From Microcoleus sp. FACHB-61 (GTDB taxonomy: Bacteria > Cyanobacteriota > Cyanobacteriia > Cyanobacteriales > Microcoleaceae), in contig JACJNY010000007.1 in NCBI GenBank assembly GCA_014695295.1, forward strand, positions 62,001 through 126,000: 64,000 nt of DNA, written 5' to 3'. Positions 62,199 to 64,000 of the stretch are shown here, one piece after another (positions within the stretch are counted from its first letter, which is position 1; every line of letters starts with the position of its first letter). The notes below the pieces were generated by a model. It did not search any database. It was not told the origin of the DNA and saw only the letters and a list, made by a program, of their open reading frames with translations. A program made the position numbers and the translations under genes.

Positions 62199-63035
62199 AT
62201 GTTAAATTTGCTAATTGAGCCCCTCAAATTCGAGTTTATGCGAAATGCGCTCGCCGTCGGCGTTTTGCTCGGAATTCTCTGCGCCGTTGTTGGCTCCTAT
62301 TTAATTGTACAGCAAATGGGAATGATGGTTGACATGATTGCCCATTCAGTATTACCCGGATTGCCGGTGGCTTTTTATTTAGGTTTCAATATTTCGATCG
62401 GCGCGTTTATATCGGGAATTATCAGCGCCGTGATTATGGCGTGGATTCAATCACAATCGCGCCTAAAAATTGATGCAGTGATGGCATTAATTTTATCTAC
62501 ATTTTTAGCACTTAGCATCACGCTGATTAGCCTGTTGCGGACGACAAAATTAGACTTAGACGGGTTTTTGTTCGGGAATATCTTGTCAGTTGCACCGGCT
62601 GACGTGCAACTGACTTTTGTCATAACTTTGATAATTTTGGCGACGGTTAAAATGTTTTATAAAGAACTGCTATTTTATACTTTTGACCCCCTGGGAGCGC
62701 AAGCGTGCGGTTTGCCTGTAAACTGGATTTATTTTGGGATGATTTCAGCGATTACGCTGACGATTGTTGCGAGTTTGCAAACTGTGGGAGCGCTGTTAGT
62801 AATTTCGCTGTTAATCGGGCCGGGAATAACGGCGTATTTGTTGGTAAAAGAGCTACATTTAATGATGGGATTAGGAGCTATTATTGGGATTATAGCTAGC
62901 GTGACTGGTATGTATCTCAGCTATTATTGGAATATGCCGTCTGGTGCGGCAATTGTATTAGTTGTTTTTGGGTTATTTTTAGTAGCTTTGCTGTTCAGTC
63001 CCAGTCAAGGGATTTTGACCAGAAAGAGAGGATAA
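62199..63035 (+). CDS. znuB: Zinc ABC transporter permease
   Basis: A 278-residue ABC-3 family permease with eight or nine hydrophobic segments (for example GVLLGILCAVVGSYLIVQQM, VMALILSTFLALSITLISLL, IGPGITAYLLVKELHLMMGL). GMMVDMIAHSVLPGLPVAFY and FDPLGAQACGLPVNWIYFGM are family-typical. Partner of ZnuC; 128 bases after it, separated by the 32-base duplication. Confidence 0.93.
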   Translation: MLNLLIEPLKFEFMRNALAVGVLLGILCAVVGSYLIVQQMGMMVDMIAHSVLPGLPVAFYLGFNISIGAFISGIISAVIMAWIQSQSRLKIDAVMALILSTFLALSITLISLLRTTKLDLDGFLFGNILSVAPADVQLTFVITLIILATVKMFYKELLFYTFDPLGAQACGLPVNWIYFGMISAITLTIVASLQTVGALLVISLLIGPGITAYLLVKELHLMMGLGAIIGIIASVTGMYLSYYWNMPSGAAIVLVVFGLFLVALLFSPSQGILTRKRG

Positions 63036-63060
63036 CAGTCCTGGACGCACTTCGACGCTC

Positions 63061-63124
63061 AGAAACCGGGTTTTTTACTCGATGCGGTCTGCAACGAAGT
63101 AGACGCTCGAAAAACCCGGTTTCT
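63061..63124. terminator. Long inverted repeat of the AAACCGGGTTT family
   Basis: AGAAACCGGGTTTTT (63061-63075) and AAAAACCCGGTTTCT (63110-63124) are perfectly complementary around a 34-base loop, between the convergent znuB and WD40 genes. Same arms and same loop length as the element at 7852-7915. Confidence 0.8.
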
Positions 63125-63193
63125 GGGTACTCGTGGGTAAGTCCTAAAGTTTTCAATTGTTTATGTTTTGGTCAAACGGGTGCGTATGCGAAC

Positions 63194-64000
63194 TTAGCGC
63201 CGCCCGAAGCCTTTGCCGCGCATAGACTTTGACCAAACAAGCAATTCGCCACCACCACCGCCGGCCGCGAGAAACTGGCCTTCGGGATGCCATGCGAGAC
63301 AGGAAAAACCGCCCTGTGCACCTTCTAGAACTTGCAGCAATTGTTCTGCTTCGTCCCACAAACAAACTTGACCGTCTGCGGATGCGGAAGCTAATAAAAA
63401 TGTGGAAGGTTGAAAGGCGATCGCATTTACAACTTTTTCATGAACTTCTAACCCCCAAGAATCCCAACCGACACTTTCATCAGCGTGTTTTTCCCACACT
63501 GAAATGCCTTCCGAACTCGCAGCAGCTAACAAAGGTGCACCCAAAGAATTAGTTTTATCCGACCAAGCTAACTCCCGAACTTTCCCCGGAAAACCCTGCA
63601 TTACCCACGGTTCAAAATTGCCCCATTCATTAACAATTAGAGTATTGTCCATATTGCCGCAAGCTAAATATTCCCCTTGTGGCGACCAAGAAACTGCACC
63701 TGTGGCGGAGGGTACTGATAAAATTTCCGGGTCTTCGTCCCAGTCTTCGCCATGCCAAACTTTGACACCTTGATAGCCGCTAACTGCCAGATATTGAACC
63801 ATAGGATGCCATGCTAAATCTAGGATAGATGATGAGTCGAAATTCAGCGTTACTTCAACAACATTATCCTCAGCATTCCATACTTGAACGTAGCGGCCCA
63901 TACTGAAAGCTAACTGGTTGCAGTTGGGACTCCAAGCTAACTTGTCAACCCAGACGCGCTGGTTATCCAAATCAGCAATCAATTCCCCAGAATTAACGCG
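63194..64000 (-). CDS. WD40 repeat protein (5' end beyond window)
   Basis: The minus-strand frame is open to the window edge, so the N-terminus is missing; at least 268 residues are present. At least six WD40 blades can be read: KLAWSPNCNQLAFSMGRYVQ VWNAE, DLAWHPMVQYLAVSGYQGVK VWHGE, AVSWSPQGEYLACGNMDNTL and AFQPSTFLLASASADGQVCL WDE, and it ends LLVWSKSMRGKGFGRR. Probably a cytoplasmic beta-propeller scaffold; partners unknown. Confidence 0.88.
   Translation of the reverse strand, partial: RVNSGELIADLDNQRVWVDKLAWSPNCNQLAFSMGRYVQVWNAEDNVVEVTLNFDSSSILDLAWHPMVQYLAVSGYQGVKVWHGEDWDEDPEILSVPSATGAVSWSPQGEYLACGNMDNTLIVNEWGNFEPWVMQGFPGKVRELAWSDKTNSLGAPLLAAASSEGISVWEKHADESVGWDSWGLEVHEKVVNAIAFQPSTFLLASASADGQVCLWDEAEQLLQVLEGAQGGFSCLAWHPEGQFLAAGGGGGELLVWSKSMRGKGFGRR

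Overview
The window comes from a filamentous, non-nitrogen-fixing-type cyanobacterium of the Oscillatoriales (Microcoleus/Oscillatoria-like; inferred). The clues are abundant HIP1-type CGATCG sites, a cyanobacterial hps (hormogonium polysaccharide) locus, a SmtA/SmtB pair, many dispersed palindromic repeats, and IS630-type insertion sequences. No rRNA or tRNA gene was recognised.

Layout. 1-2.6 kb: a TerB/Mo-nitro_C protein and obgE. 2.56-7.45 kb: a CRISPR leader and a 62-repeat array with no cas gene in the window; its trailer end abuts a wrecked DUF4160/DUF2442 gene pair. 7.9-12.7 kb: a secreted protein, a membrane-anchored beta-lactamase-like protein, a TrmJ-type methyltransferase carrying an in-frame repeat insertion, a DUF2256 microprotein and an isoaspartyl peptidase. 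12.8-16.6 kb: a decay zone with two IS630-like copies and two tyrosine-recombinase remnants. 16.6-26.2 kb: a WD40 protein, two membrane paralogues, glmU, a rhodanese and an MBOAT acyltransferase. 27-31.8 kb: a stressosome operon (RsbR, RsbS, RsbT, HATPase-SpoIIE phosphatase, HATPase-histidine kinase). 31.9-42.5 kb: rfaE2, a possible structured RNA, hpsJ, a GT2 glycosyltransferase, glgB, a dead glutathione S-transferase gene, an FtsL-like protein and a class B PBP. 42.6-44.7 kb: a RAYT transposase between two arrays of REP-type palindromes. 44.7-54.1 kb: pseudopilin-like genes and hpsDCBA on the minus strand, interrupted by a Uma2 gene. 54.7-56.9 kb: a sulfotransferase and a three-gene operon under a palindrome-rich ribbon-helix-helix promoter. 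56.9-58.2 kb: DAHP synthase. 58.5-63 kb: a zinc-homeostasis island (HMA protein, SmtB/ZiaR, SmtA, ZnuA, ZnuC, ZnuB). A WD40 gene runs off the right edge.

The most striking signal is upstream of DAHP synthase. Two successive very short reading frames, MFTANSYFYYWYSQVRPE and MTLFSNWYYSFYFWPNKSSG, are packed with Phe, Tyr and Trp codons. Each is followed by an intrinsic terminator, and the last codons of each form one arm of a competing hairpin. This is the architecture of ribosome-mediated transcription attenuation, in tandem, on the entry enzyme of aromatic amino acid synthesis. The next most interesting items are the RAYT/REP arrays with their dispersed relatives, the cas-less CRISPR array with a repeated motif in its leader, the stressosome operon ending in a histidine kinase, and the possible structured RNA before hpsJ.

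All calls come from reading the sequence; no database search was run. Family names rest on recognised motifs.
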